Positions 52,698 through 62,978 of a stretch of DNA of 64,000 nt are shown here, piece by piece. Made by a program: the position numbers and the translations under genes. Within the stretch, counting starts at the first letter, position 1. Each line of letters opens with the position of its first letter. The stretch covers positions 1,539,001 through 1,603,000 of the forward strand of contig NZ_CP046242.1 of the NCBI RefSeq assembly GCF_023205095.1. The letters are read 5' to 3'. Source of the DNA: Bizionia sp. M204. GTDB lineage: Bacteria > Bacteroidota > Bacteroidia > Flavobacteriales > Flavobacteriaceae. The notes under the pieces were generated by a model, which saw only the letters and a list, made by a program, of their open reading frames with translations, had not been told where the DNA came from and made no database searches.

Positions 52698-54509
52698 ATG
52701 GAAGCAAAAAAAGATAAAGACATCCTAAGAGGTGGCCAATTTCTTGTAAAAGAAACGAATTGCGAAGATGTGTTCACACCTGAAGATTTTTCAGAAGAAC
52801 AAACAATGATGAAAGAATCGGTTAAAGAATTTAATGACCGAGAAATTATTCCTCATAAAAACCGCTTTGAAGCAAAAGATTTTGCCTTAACGGAAGAAGT
52901 TATGAAAAAAGCTGGTGATATGGGCTTTTTAAGTGTTGCTGTTCCCGAAGAATACGGTGGAATGGGCATGGGCTTTGTATCTACTGTTTTAACTTGCGAC
53001 TATATTTCAAGTGGAACCGGATCTTTTAGTACCGCATTTGGCGCACATACTGGAATTGGAACAATGCCAATTACACTTTACGGAACTGAAGAACAAAAAC
53101 AAAAATACGTACCAAAATTAGCCTCGGGTGAATGGTTTGGCGCATATTGCTTAACAGAACCAGGTGCTGGATCGGATGCCAATTCTGGAAAAACAACCGC
53201 TACCCTATCTAATGATGGAAAATCGTATAAAATTAACGGTCAGAAAATGTGGATTTCAAACGCAGGCTTTTGTCACTTAATGATTGTTTTTGCCCGAATA
53301 GAGGATGATAAAAATATTACAGGTTTCATTGTAGAATATGACAAAGAAAACCCAAATGGCATTACTCTAGGTGAAGAAGAACATAAATTAGGAATTCGCG
53401 CCAGTTCTACACGTCAAGTTTTCTTTAGTGATACAGTTGTATCTGCTGAAAATATGTTAGCAGGTCGTGGTGAAGGTTTCAAAATTGCTATGAATGCTCT
53501 TAACGTTGGTCGTATTAAATTAGCTGCTGCATGTTTAGATTCGCAACGTCGTATTTTAACAACAGCCGTTACGTATGCTAATGAACGTAAACAATTTAAC
53601 ACACGTATTTCAGACTTTGGAGCTATTAAAGTGAAATTAGCTGAAATGGCAGCCAGTGCCTATGCCGGTGAATCGGCAACATATAGAGCGTCTAAAAACA
53701 TTGAAGATCGTATTGCTTTGCGTCAAGCCGCTGGAAATTCGCATCAAGAAGCAGAATTAAAAGGTGTTGAAGAGTATGCTATTGAATGTTCTATTTTAAA
53801 GGTAGCTGTTTCTGAAGATGTTCAGAATGCTGCTGATGAAGGCATTCAAATTTTTGGTGGTATGGGATTCTCGGAAGAGACACCTATGGAAGCCGCCTGG
53901 AGAGATGCACGTATTGCTCGAATTTACGAAGGTACAAACGAAATCAACCGGATGTTAGCTGTTGGTATGCTTGTTAAAAAAGCCATGAAAGGTCATGTTG
54001 ATTTATTAGGCCCTGCTCAAAAGGTACAGGATGAATTAATGGGAATACCGTCATTTGATACACCAGATTATTCTGAATTATTTTCGGAAGAAAAGGAAAT
54101 GATTAAGAAACTGAAGAAAACATTCTTAATGGTTGCTGGTGGAGCCGTTCAAAAATTTGGTCCAGATTTAGAAGCACATCAACAATTATTAATTGCTGCT
54201 GCTGATATTTTAATCGAAATTTATATGGCAGAATCGGCTATATTAAGAACCGAAAAGAATGCGAAACGCTTTGGTGAAGACGCCCAATCTGCGCAAATTG
54301 CTATGGCCAAATTATATTTATATCACGCCGTGGATATCGTAGAAGAAAAAGGAAAAGAAAGTATTATTTCTTTTGCTGAAGGTGATGAACAACGTATGAT
54401 GCTTATGGGCTTAAAACGTTTTACTAAATATGCAAATTATCCAGATATTGTAGATTTACGTAAAGAAATTGCTGAAAAAGTAAAAGAAGAAGAGAAATAT
54501 TGTTTTTAA
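52698..54509 (+). CDS. Acyl-CoA dehydrogenase, long form with C-terminal extension (VLCAD/ACAD9-like)
   Basis: 603 residues. FAD-dependent ACAD core at ~30-430: [87 protein letters not shown] with catalytic Glu in RIYEGTNEI. About 170 extra C-terminal residues ([26 protein letters not shown]...) are like those of very-long-chain enzymes, where they aid membrane association and dimerisation. It introduces the trans-2 double bond into acyl-CoA, the first oxidation of the cycle. Last gene of the MarR operon, ending in a strong terminator. Confidence 0.94.
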   Translation: MEAKKDKDILRGGQFLVKETNCEDVFTPEDFSEEQTMMKESVKEFNDREIIPHKNRFEAKDFALTEEVMKKAGDMGFLSVAVPEEYGGMGMGFVSTVLTCDYISSGTGSFSTAFGAHTGIGTMPITLYGTEEQKQKYVPKLASGEWFGAYCLTEPGAGSDANSGKTTATLSNDGKSYKINGQKMWISNAGFCHLMIVFARIEDDKNITGFIVEYDKENPNGITLGEEEHKLGIRASSTRQVFFSDTVVSAENMLAGRGEGFKIAMNALNVGRIKLAAACLDSQRRILTTAVTYANERKQFNTRISDFGAIKVKLAEMAASAYAGESATYRASKNIEDRIALRQAAGNSHQEAELKGVEEYAIECSILKVAVSEDVQNAADEGIQIFGGMGFSEETPMEAAWRDARIARIYEGTNEINRMLAVGMLVKKAMKGHVDLLGPAQKVQDELMGIPSFDTPDYSELFSEEKEMIKKLKKTFLMVAGGAVQKFGPDLEAHQQLLIAAADILIEIYMAESAILRTEKNAKRFGEDAQSAQIAMAKLYLYHAVDIVEEKGKESIISFAEGDEQRMMLMGLKRFTKYANYPDIVDLRKEIAEKVKEEEKYCF

Positions 54510-54535
54510 GTATAGATTAAGTTTAGTTAGAAGCG

Positions 54536-54570
54536 AAAAGCCGTTCCGAAATTCGGAACGGCTTTTCTTT
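54536..54570 (+). terminator. Terminator of the fad operon
   Basis: AAAAGCCGTTCCGAA and TTCGGAACGGCTTTT form a 15-nt perfect stem (1-nt loop as written) followed by T residues. Confidence 0.92.
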
Positions 54571-54599
54571 TTATGTATTTTTATTGAAAATTTTTCATA

Positions 54600-56234
54600 A
54601 TGAAAACATCCATATACTTTTTAGCCATAGTATTAATCCCATTTACATTATTCAGTCAAGGTTTACTTCAAGAAAAAAACACCTTTACACATCAAGACAC
54701 GCTTCGTGGTTCCATAACACCAGAACGCGAATGGTGGGATTTAAACTATTATCATTTAGATATTTCTGTAGATCCAGATACCAAATTTATTAAAGGAAAA
54801 AACACGGTTAAATACACCGTTTTAAAACCATATGCCGTTATGCAAATCGATTTACAAGAACCTTTATATATAACCAAGGTCACACAAAATGGCAAGGAAT
54901 TGAAAGCATCGCGTGATGGTAATGCCTATTTTATCGGATTGATTGATAAACAAATTCTTGGCTCCAACAATGCTATTGAAATACACTACGAAGGCCATCC
55001 AAAAGAAGCCATTCGTGCACCGTGGGATGGTGGTTTTTCATGGAAAAAAGATACTAACGGCAATCATTTTGTAGCCACATCTTGTCAAGGTCTAGGCGCT
55101 AGTATTTGGTGGCCGAACAAAGACCACATGTATGACGAGGTGGATAGCATGGATATTAGTGTAACTGTACCAAAAGGACTAATGAATGTCTCTAACGGTC
55201 GTTTACAAAGTATTGTTCAAAATAAATCAACTACAACATATAATTGGGCTGTAAAAAATCCGATTAATAATTATGGTGTGAATGTAAATATTGGTGATTA
55301 TGTACATTTTTCCGAAGTTTATCCAGGTGAAAACGGGCCTTTGGATATGGATTATTATGTACTCCGTGATAATTTAGAAAAAGCAAAAGCACATTTTAAA
55401 GATGCGCCTCGCATGATGGAAGCCTTTGAGCATTGGTTTGGACCATATCCATTTTATGAGGATGGTTTTAAATTAGTGGAAGTTCCGTATTTAGGCATGG
55501 AGCACCAAAGTTCTGTAACCTATGGGAATCACTATAAAATGGGGTATTTAGGTAACGATTTATCGGAATCTGGTTGGGGCTTAAAATTCGATTTTATCAT
55601 TATTCATGAAGCGGGACACGAATGGTTCGCCAATAATATCACGAATAAAGATATTGCCGATATGTGGATTCACGAGGGGTTTACCTCCTATTCTGAAAAT
55701 TTATTTGTCGATTATTTTTATGGCAAAGAAGCCTCTGCCGATTATGTGATTGGTACCCGAAAACGCATTCAAAATGATAGACCTTTAATAGGAACTTATA
55801 ATGTAAATAAAGAAGGCTCTGGTGATATGTATTACAAAGGAGCTAATATGTTGCACACCTTGCGACAATTAGTTGCTGATGACGAAAAATGGCGCCATAT
55901 TTTACGTGGATTAAACAAAACGTTTTACCATCAAACCGTAACAACCCAACAGATTGAGGATTATATTAGTGAAAAATCTGGAATAGATTTAACCGCATTT
56001 TTTAATCAATATTTACGTCAGTCACAAATTCCTAATTTGGAATATAGTATTAGCAATGGTAGTTTAAAATACCGCTGGAATCATGTTGTTGCCAATTTTG
56101 ATATGCCTATCCAAGTAACTTTTAATAATAAAGATCAGTGGATTTATCCAACTACCGAATGGAAAACAACGCCTATTTCAGATGAAAAATTGATAGTTGA
56201 TAACGATTTTTACGTGCAAGTTTCTAAATTATAA
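54600..56234 (+). CDS. M1-family zinc metallopeptidase, exported
   Basis: 544 residues with a signal peptide (MKTSIYFLAIVLIPFTLFSQ). Zinc site HEAGHEWFANNITNKDIADMWIHEGFTSYSE (HExxH-x18-E, ~337-367) as in aminopeptidase N/leukotriene A4 hydrolase. The usual GxMEN exopeptidase motif is here LGMEHQSSVTYG (~301-312), with His in place of Asn. The N-terminal beta domain (DLNYYHLDISVDPDTKFIKGKNTVKYTV) is typical; no C-terminal T9SS signal. It hydrolyses peptides, probably in the periplasm. Monocistronic: preceded by the fad terminator. Confidence 0.92.
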   Translation: MKTSIYFLAIVLIPFTLFSQGLLQEKNTFTHQDTLRGSITPEREWWDLNYYHLDISVDPDTKFIKGKNTVKYTVLKPYAVMQIDLQEPLYITKVTQNGKELKASRDGNAYFIGLIDKQILGSNNAIEIHYEGHPKEAIRAPWDGGFSWKKDTNGNHFVATSCQGLGASIWWPNKDHMYDEVDSMDISVTVPKGLMNVSNGRLQSIVQNKSTTTYNWAVKNPINNYGVNVNIGDYVHFSEVYPGENGPLDMDYYVLRDNLEKAKAHFKDAPRMMEAFEHWFGPYPFYEDGFKLVEVPYLGMEHQSSVTYGNHYKMGYLGNDLSESGWGLKFDFIIIHEAGHEWFANNITNKDIADMWIHEGFTSYSENLFVDYFYGKEASADYVIGTRKRIQNDRPLIGTYNVNKEGSGDMYYKGANMLHTLRQLVADDEKWRHILRGLNKTFYHQTVTTQQIEDYISEKSGIDLTAFFNQYLRQSQIPNLEYSISNGSLKYRWNHVVANFDMPIQVTFNNKDQWIYPTTEWKTTPISDEKLIVDNDFYVQVSKL

Positions 56235-56325
56235 GTTTTAAATTTTTTTTGAATTTGCCTTAACATAGCTTTAAGAGAAAGAAGCAAACAATAACTTATT
56301 TTCGCATGTCCCATAACTACTAAAC

Positions 56326-56880
56326 TTGAAAGAAAAACGTAAAAAATTAGCAAAACAATCACGATGGTATCGTAAAATGCATCGCTTTATTGCTATGCCC
56401 TTGGTTGTATTTATGTTTATTCTTGGAGCTACAGGTCTACTCCTTACTTGGAAAGATGAGTTACAACTAAAACCAAAGTCTCAAAAAGCAATAAATCAAC
56501 AATTGGAATTGATTAGTTTGGATAGTATTCAAGCTATTGCCATCAATTATGTAAACTTACAGAACTTACCATCTGAAATAAACCGAATTGATTACAGACC
56601 CTCTAAAGGCATTGCCAAAATACGCTTTGAAACCCATTTCACTGAAATTCAAATTGATTGTTATTCGGGTACTATTCTTTCAGACAAAACTCGAACGGCT
56701 GATATTATTGAAATGATACATGATGGTTCCATTCTGGATTATCTTTTTGGAAATCAGTCCAAACCTATAAAATTATTATATTCAACCATTAGCTCATTTG
56801 GCTTGATTTTATTAGCTTTTACGGGATTTTGGTTGTGGCTAAAACCGAAACAGATTAAAATGAAAAAACGATCAAATTGA
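56326..56880 (+). CDS. PepSY-domain membrane protein
   Basis: 184 residues from a TTG start (the closest alternative ATG lies well inside the first helix). One N-terminal transmembrane helix (WYRKMHRFIAMPLVVFMFILGATGLLLTWKDE, the PepSY_TM signature with H19 and W42), a periplasmic PepSY-like domain (~60-140: INRIDYRPSKGIAKIRFETHFTEIQIDCYSGTILSD) and a second helix (LYSTISSFGLILLAFTGFWLWLKP). Proteins of this type often accompany iron/siderophore reduction or uptake; no such gene is adjacent, so the role is open. Convergent with the AAA+ ATPase gene 31 bases away. Confidence 0.85.
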   Translation: MKEKRKKLAKQSRWYRKMHRFIAMPLVVFMFILGATGLLLTWKDELQLKPKSQKAINQQLELISLDSIQAIAINYVNLQNLPSEINRIDYRPSKGIAKIRFETHFTEIQIDCYSGTILSDKTRTADIIEMIHDGSILDYLFGNQSKPIKLLYSTISSFGLILLAFTGFWLWLKPKQIKMKKRSN

Positions 56881-56911
56881 CCGCTTTTTCATTTTAGTAT
56901 AATTGCTATGT

Positions 56912-58378
56912 TTATAAATCACTAATGAAACTACCATAGGGATCTTTAAACTGCAGTCCTTCTGTAAAGCGGTATTTGCTCAATAATTTATGTTCCACTA
57001 AAGCCCAAAGCACAAATTCTTTCACGAAATAACTTTCTTTTTTGGAAAGTTTTGGTTGGTGTTCACCTATTAAATCATCTAAAGGTGATACGGATTCTAA
57101 TAATGATTTATACGCCTTATCCCGTAAATCGTCTAGCAATTCAAATTCATCCGTGTTATTAAAAAACCAAGATACAATGGGATCATACGGGCTTTCTTCA
57201 TTTTGTTTTCGGAGTTTTTCTATCTTCGGAAAAAACTCGGGAAATAAACTTTTAACGGCGTCACCAATTAAATTATAAGCCACTTGGGCTGCGCCTTCCT
57301 GTTCGCCTTCGTAAACCAATTCTACTTTTCCTGTAATGGCAGGAATAATGCCAAGAAAATCAGATAATCGTAACGTTGTTTTAGCATCGCCTGCTTTTAG
57401 CGCACGTAATTCAGCCGTACTTAATAAATTCTCAAAAGCTGTAATACTCAATCTAGCACTAACACCACTTTTTTCATCAATAAAATCGCTTTCACGGGCT
57501 TCAAAAACTATTTGTTCTAATAAATCTTTAGCCAATTCTGGTACATGAATATTTTCTTTTTGGCGTAAATCGGATTTAGCTTCTTGCTGTGTAATCCGTT
57601 TAGCCGTTTCAATATCATCTGGATAGTGTGTTAATATTTGAGAACCAATTCTATCTTTCAATGGTGTAATAATGCTACCCCGATTGGTATAATCTTCAGG
57701 ATTTGCGGTAAAAACGAACTGCATATCTAAAGGTAATCGCAATTTAAATCCACGAATTTGAATATCGCCTTCCTGCAAAATATTAAATAAGGCTACTTGT
57801 ATTCTAGCTTGTAAATCTGGCAACTCATTAATAACAAAAACACAGCGATTTGCACGTGGAATCATGCCATAATGAATGACACGATCATCAGCATAACTCA
57901 ACTTTAAATTGGCTGCTTTTATAGGATCTACATCACCAATAATATCGGCTACCGTAACATCAGGTGTCGCTAATTTTTCGGCAAAACGCTCACTTCTATG
58001 CATCCAAGAAATTGGGGTGTTATCACCTTTTTCATTAATTAATTCTTTGGCGTATCGGGAAATTGGATTCAAAGGATCATCATTTATTTCAGAACCTTCA
58101 ACAACGGGAATATATTCATCTAACAAAGTGAGCATTAAACGCGCTAAACGGGTTTTTGCTTGTCCACGGAGTCCTAATAGGTTAATATTGTGTCGTGATA
58201 AAATAGCACGTTGTAATTCGGGGATAACGGTATTTTCATACCCATGAATTCCTGTAAAAATAGGCTCCTTACGTTTAATTTTTTCAATTAAATTGTCTCG
58301 TAATTCATCTTTTATGGATCGCGATGTATAACCTGATTTTTTTAATGCGCCTAATGTACTTATGTTTTCTATTTTCAT
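56912..58378 (-). CDS. MoxR/ChlI-like AAA+ ATPase
   Basis: 488 residues. Walker A GLRGQAKT (69-76) fits the MoxR GxxGxAKT form. The Walker B position reads CVFVINELPDL, with Asn184 where Asp is normal, while Glu185 is kept. Sensor 1 FTANPEDYTNRGSIITPLKDR and the ChlI-like insert (SEINDDPLNPISRYAKELINEKGDN...) before the second beta hairpin are clear; the C-terminal ~170 residues form helical lid and accessory domains. Related enzymes remodel partner proteins with VWA domains, for instance in Mg-chelatase. The VWA gene at 58457 precedes it on the same strand (78 bases apart), so the two probably form a chaperone pair of unknown client. Confidence 0.9.
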   Translation of the reverse strand: MKIENISTLGALKKSGYTSRSIKDELRDNLIEKIKRKEPIFTGIHGYENTVIPELQRAILSRHNINLLGLRGQAKTRLARLMLTLLDEYIPVVEGSEINDDPLNPISRYAKELINEKGDNTPISWMHRSERFAEKLATPDVTVADIIGDVDPIKAANLKLSYADDRVIHYGMIPRANRCVFVINELPDLQARIQVALFNILQEGDIQIRGFKLRLPLDMQFVFTANPEDYTNRGSIITPLKDRIGSQILTHYPDDIETAKRITQQEAKSDLRQKENIHVPELAKDLLEQIVFEARESDFIDEKSGVSARLSITAFENLLSTAELRALKAGDAKTTLRLSDFLGIIPAITGKVELVYEGEQEGAAQVAYNLIGDAVKSLFPEFFPKIEKLRKQNEESPYDPIVSWFFNNTDEFELLDDLRDKAYKSLLESVSPLDDLIGEHQPKLSKKESYFVKEFVLWALVEHKLLSKYRFTEGLQFKDPYGSFISDL

Positions 58379-58456
58379 ATTTCTTTGTTTAGATTAGAGA
58401 AAGAAGACATTATTTAAATTTAATAATGCTTTCTCTTTTCGTTTTTTGTCTTTTAA

Positions 58457-59584
58457 TTATCCCTTAATCCGTTTCTTTCTATTACTTTCATAATCTTCAA
58501 AAATCATTTCGCCTAAACCTTTTAAGCCTGTATAAAATGCTTTCCCTTGATTTGCTTTTGTAAATTCTTCAACAAACTGCATTAAATAGGGATCTTGAGC
58601 AATCATAAACGTAGTAATGGGAATATGTAATTTTCTGGCTTGTTGCGCCATAGCATAACATTTATTAGTAATGTGAGGATTTAAACCATTACTATCTTTA
58701 TAATAAGTGCCATCTGGTAACTTTAAGCAACTGGGTTTGCCGTCTGTAATCATAAATATTTGCTTGTTCGTATTTCGTTTTCGTCGTAATAAATCCATAG
58801 CCAATTGCAATCCTGCCACTGTATTGGTATGATAAGGTCCCACAGTTAAATACGGTAAATCCTTAATTTTAATTGGCCACGCATCGTTTCCAAAAACCAA
58901 AATATCAAGTGTATCTTTTGGATAGCGTGTGGTAATTAATTCTGCCAATGCCATGGCCACTTTTTTGGCTGGCGTAATCCGATCCTCACCATATAAAATC
59001 ATACTATGGCTAATATCAATCATTAAAATGGTGCTCATTTGCGATTTATGCGTGGTTTCTTCAACCACTAAATCATCTTCAGTTAAATTAAAATTTCCTA
59101 ACCCATTATTAATTTGGGCATTCCGAAGACTTTCCGTAATATTCACTTTATCCACGCCATCACCAAACTGGTAATTTCTAAAATCGCCTGTATGCTCATC
59201 TCCTATTCCAAGGCCTTTACTTTTATGATTACCGCTTCCACTCTTTTTTAAATTACCAAAAATTTGGGCTAAAGCAGATTGTCTAATAGCACGTTCCGTT
59301 TTTGCGGTAATGGCTGTCCCTTTTTTACCATCCGGACGAATTTCCTCACGAATGTAGCCTTTCGCTTTTAAATCTTCAATAAAGTCTTCAATGGTGTAAT
59401 CGGGCGTTGTTAACTTGTATTCTTCATCCAATTGTTTTAACCAATCTATTGCTTCATCAAAATCACCCGATGTATGGGTAATCAGCTCTTTAAAAATATC
59501 AAAAAGTTTCTCAAACGGACTTAGTGAAGGCGATTCATATTGTGTAAATACGAAGCCTTTTCTGTGTGTATTTTCTTTTTTCAT
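58457..59584 (-). CDS. VWA-domain protein, partner of the MoxR-like ATPase
   Basis: 375 residues. Residues 1-180 are a charged, helical N-terminal region (KLFDIFKELITHTSGDFDEAIDWLKQL). The von Willebrand factor A domain spans ~185-365 with an intact MIDAS motif: D190-x-S192-x-S194 (MIDISHSMILYG) and the later TDGKPS. Such a metal-ion site normally coordinates Mg2+ to an acidic partner residue. It is encoded directly before the ChlI/MoxR-like ATPase and is presumably its substrate adaptor. No transmembrane segment, so cytoplasmic. Confidence 0.9.
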   Translation of the reverse strand: MKKENTHRKGFVFTQYESPSLSPFEKLFDIFKELITHTSGDFDEAIDWLKQLDEEYKLTTPDYTIEDFIEDLKAKGYIREEIRPDGKKGTAITAKTERAIRQSALAQIFGNLKKSGSGNHKSKGLGIGDEHTGDFRNYQFGDGVDKVNITESLRNAQINNGLGNFNLTEDDLVVEETTHKSQMSTILMIDISHSMILYGEDRITPAKKVAMALAELITTRYPKDTLDILVFGNDAWPIKIKDLPYLTVGPYHTNTVAGLQLAMDLLRRKRNTNKQIFMITDGKPSCLKLPDGTYYKDSNGLNPHITNKCYAMAQQARKLHIPITTFMIAQDPYLMQFVEEFTKANQGKAFYTGLKGLGEMIFEDYESNRKKRIKG

Positions 59585-59681
59585 GCATCATAAAATTACG
59601 ACAATTTTCACTCAAATATTAGGGCCTTAACATCTATTTAAGTTTTCTTGCTTAACTTTAAGGCAAACTAAACCACCACTT

Positions 59682-62600
59682 ATGAAAAAACGATTTCTTC
59701 TATTATCCCTATTTATATCAATTTCAGGGTTTACGCAAGATTTCAACCTCGATTTAGTAAAAAACATGAAACCCAGAAATATTGGTCCTGGTGGCATGTC
59801 TGGGCGTGTAACTGCTATTGATGTTGTTCATTCCAATCCAAACATAATGTTTGTTGGTACGGCTTCCGGCGGTTTATGGAAATCGACTTCAGGTGGCATA
59901 AAGTGGGATCCTATTTTCGATCATGAAGTTACAGCATCTATTGGTGCGGTTGCTATTCAGCAATCAAACCCGAGTGTTATTTGGGTTGGTACTGGTGAAG
60001 GGAATCCTAGAAACAGTTTAAATGGTGGGTATGGAATTTACAAATCTTTGGATGGTGGCAAAAACTGGCAAGCTATGGGTTTAGAGAAAACACGACATAT
60101 TCATCGTGTGGTTATTGACCCAACAAATCCGAATGTGGTTTATGCCGCTGCCATTGGCTCACCTTGGGGTGAACATCCAGAACGCGGAGTTTATAAAACG
60201 ACGGATGGTGGAAAAACATGGGAAAACATTCTCTTTGCCAATAATAAAACGGGTGCTGCCGATTTAATTATGGATCCAACCAATCCTAACAAATTAATTG
60301 CTGCCATGTGGGAACACAAACGCGATCCTTGGTTTTTTAATTCAGGAGGTGAAGGTTCGGGCATGCACATTACCTTTGATGGTGGTGATACGTGGAAAAA
60401 AATAACCGAAAATGAAGGATTTCCTTCCGGGAATTTAGGAAGGATAGGTGTTGCCATTGCGCCAAGTAAACCAGATGTTATTTATGCTTTGGTTGAGGCC
60501 AAAAAAAATGCACTTTACAAAAGTGAAGATGGCGGCTTTACATGGCGCAAAATTAATGACAAAAATGATATTGGCGATAGACCATTCTATTATTCTGAAA
60601 TATATGTGGATCCGCAGAATGAAAATCGCGTGTATTCGGTTTTTACCTATGTAAATGTCAGTCAGGATGGTGGAAAAAGCTTTCAAAGACTCATGCCTAC
60701 GTATGGTGTAGATAATGGAGTTCATCCAGATCATCACGCTTGGTGGATGCACCCTGAAGATGGTAGTTTTATGATTGATGGTAACGACGGTGGCTTGAAT
60801 ATTACCCATGATGGTGGTGACACTTGGCGTTTTATAGGAAATCTTCCCGTTGCTCAATTTTATCATATAAATGTTGATAATGATTTTCCTTATAACGTAT
60901 ATGGAGGGATGCAAGACAATGGTTCTTGGCGTGGACCAGCTTATGTTTGGCGTGCACAAGGCATTAGAAATAGTTATTGGCAAGAAATTAGTTTTGGTGA
61001 TGGTTTTGATGTGGTGCCAGACAAAGACGATTCGCGTTATGGTTGGACTATGAGTCAAGAAGGTTCCGTAAGTCGGTATGATTGGGAAACTGGAAGTAAT
61101 TACACGGTAAAACCCATCCATCCAGATCCGAATGTAAAATTACGTTTCAATTGGAATTCAGCAATTAACATAGATCCCTTTAATAATAGCACCATTTATT
61201 TTGGCAGTCAATTTGTCCACAAATCAACTGACAAAGGCGAAACTTGGACTATTATTTCAGACGATTTAACAACCAACGATCCTGAAAAACTCAAACAAAA
61301 TGAAAGTGGTGGTTTAACCATGGATGCAACTGGAGCTGAAAACCATTGTACCATTTTGGTAATAGAACCCTCACCTATTGAAAGCAACATGCTTTGGGTT
61401 AGCACCGATGATGGTCATGTTCACATTACCCATAATGGTGGCGAAACCTGGTCTGACGTATCCAAAAACATCAAAGGGTTACCAGCTGGTAGCTGGATTC
61501 CACAGATTAAAGCATCGAATAAAAATAAAGGTGAAGCGTTACTGATTGCGAATGATTACAGACGTTTTAACTATGAGCCTTATGCCTATAGAACTACTAA
61601 TTACGGGAAAACGTGGACGCGTATTGTTAATGCAAACGATGTAGAAAGCTACACACTGTCAATTATTGAAGATTTAGAAGAACCCAATTTACTATTTTTA
61701 GGAACAGATGATGGTTTATATATATCTATAGACGCTGGAAACAAATGGACAAAATGGACCGAAGGTTTCCCAACAGTATCGGTTAAGGATTTAGTGATTC
61801 AACCAAGAGAACACGATTTAGTAATTGGTACCTTTGGTCGTGCAGCATGGGTTTTGGATGATATTAGACCCTTACGAGCCATGGCAAAAAACAAGCAAAT
61901 GCTCAGCGCAGATTTAGAATTGTTTAGTCCACCAATTGCCTATCAAGGCACTTACCAACAACCAACCGGAAGTCGTTTTGGAGCAGATGCTACGTATCAT
62001 GGTGAAAATCGCAGTTATGGTGCTGAACTCTCCTATTTCGTGAAAGTAGATTCAATTAAAGCGAAAGAACAAAAACTAAAAGAATCATCTGAAGCAGAAG
62101 ATCAGACAGAAGTTTCACTTGAAGACGAAGATACTTCAGAAGTCGAAGAGAAATCTATGGCCACCAAGGACACCATCACCTTACAGTTTTATGATGGCGA
62201 CAGACTAATTAGAACCTTAAAACGTAAAACACCTAAAGAAACAGGAGTTCATAAATGGACATGGTATATGGATGAAGCTGGTGTTCCCCGTGCATCCAGA
62301 TCCATTAGAAAACAAACAAGCGAATCGGGTGGTGTTTCGGTTAAGCCTGGAACATACCGTGTGGTCATGACTTATGGAACGGAAACTTCTGAAAAAAATA
62401 TTAAAGTTAAATCAGATCCGCGATTAAATGTAACACAAGCTAATATAGATGCCATTTATAATACATCTAAACGTTTAGAAGTGCTCCAAGAAAAAATGGC
62501 AAATGCTGTAAAACAGCTTGTTGAAAGCAAGCAGATTGCCGATAAATATGCATCAGATTTAAAAAAATTAAATAAAGAAAAATACAAGGATGCCATAAAA

Positions 62601-62912
62601 CAGTCTAAAGAGGTTTCTGAACAGGCAGATGAACTTATCAACCTATATTTAGGAAAACCAGATAAGCGTCAAGGTATTACGAATTCAGATGATATTCCCG
62701 TAAGTAGTAGATTAGGAACAGCAGGTTGGTATTCTAGATCTCGTAAAAATGGGATAACAACTACTGAAGACATCTTGATAAAACACGCAGAAGATGCCCT
62801 TAACGAAGCTACTAATAAAACAAATGCTTTCTATAAAGAATCTTGGAGAACCTATCAATCTGAAATGGAAAAACTACAACTCAATCCTTTTAAACCTGTT
62901 AAAATCTTTTAA
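59682..62912 (+). CDS. Large secreted BNR/VPS10-type beta-propeller protein (glycosyl-hydrolase-like)
   Basis: 1076 residues. Signal peptide (MKKRFLLLSLFISISGFTQ), then a double ten-bladed type propeller core to ~residue 740 with many Asp-box repeats (KSTSGGIKWDPI, KSLDGGKNWQAM, KTTDGGKTWENI, ITFDGGDTWKKI, KSEDGGFTWRKI, ITHDGGDTWRFI, HITHNGGETWSDV). A charged linker (EDQTEVSLEDEDTSEVEEK at ~800) precedes a beta domain (ITLQFYDGDRLIRTLKRKTPKETGVHKWTWYMDEAGVP) and a C-terminal coiled coil (~900-1000). The sortilin/VPS10-like family is often annotated as glycosyl hydrolase; no conserved catalytic pair was recognised. No T9SS signal at the C-terminus, so probably periplasmic or secreted by another route. 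Confidence 0.88.
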   Translation: MKKRFLLLSLFISISGFTQDFNLDLVKNMKPRNIGPGGMSGRVTAIDVVHSNPNIMFVGTASGGLWKSTSGGIKWDPIFDHEVTASIGAVAIQQSNPSVIWVGTGEGNPRNSLNGGYGIYKSLDGGKNWQAMGLEKTRHIHRVVIDPTNPNVVYAAAIGSPWGEHPERGVYKTTDGGKTWENILFANNKTGAADLIMDPTNPNKLIAAMWEHKRDPWFFNSGGEGSGMHITFDGGDTWKKITENEGFPSGNLGRIGVAIAPSKPDVIYALVEAKKNALYKSEDGGFTWRKINDKNDIGDRPFYYSEIYVDPQNENRVYSVFTYVNVSQDGGKSFQRLMPTYGVDNGVHPDHHAWWMHPEDGSFMIDGNDGGLNITHDGGDTWRFIGNLPVAQFYHINVDNDFPYNVYGGMQDNGSWRGPAYVWRAQGIRNSYWQEISFGDGFDVVPDKDDSRYGWTMSQEGSVSRYDWETGSNYTVKPIHPDPNVKLRFNWNSAINIDPFNNSTIYFGSQFVHKSTDKGETWTIISDDLTTNDPEKLKQNESGGLTMDATGAENHCTILVIEPSPIESNMLWVSTDDGHVHITHNGGETWSDVSKNIKGLPAGSWIPQIKASNKNKGEALLIANDYRRFNYEPYAYRTTNYGKTWTRIVNANDVESYTLSIIEDLEEPNLLFLGTDDGLYISIDAGNKWTKWTEGFPTVSVKDLVIQPREHDLVIGTFGRAAWVLDDIRPLRAMAKNKQMLSADLELFSPPIAYQGTYQQPTGSRFGADATYHGENRSYGAELSYFVKVDSIKAKEQKLKESSEAEDQTEVSLEDEDTSEVEEKSMATKDTITLQFYDGDRLIRTLKRKTPKETGVHKWTWYMDEAGVPRASRSIRKQTSESGGVSVKPGTYRVVMTYGTETSEKNIKVKSDPRLNVTQANIDAIYNTSKRLEVLQEKMANAVKQLVESKQIADKYASDLKKLNKEKYKDAIKQSKEVSEQADELINLYLGKPDKRQGITNSDDIPVSSRLGTAGWYSRSRKNGITTTEDILIKHAEDALNEATNKTNAFYKESWRTYQSEMEKLQLNPFKPVKIF

Positions 62913-62942
62913 AGAAATTAATATAATGAAGGTAAGAATGCT

Positions 62943-62978
62943 AAAAATGCTTTAATCTAAAACGATTGAAGCATTTTT
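62943..62978. terminator. Terminator between converging genes
   Basis: AAAAATGCTT and AAGCATTTTT (10-bp stem) with an inner AATC/GATT pair; its 3' arm ends at the crp-family stop codon (62978). Confidence 0.75.

Noticed and set aside
60435-61121. A 228-codon open frame on the minus strand inside the large BNR-protein gene
   Set aside because: It is antisense to a clear, full-length protein with many Asp-box repeats, has no recognisable domain, and its Ile/Thr-rich composition is that of a reverse-complement shadow.
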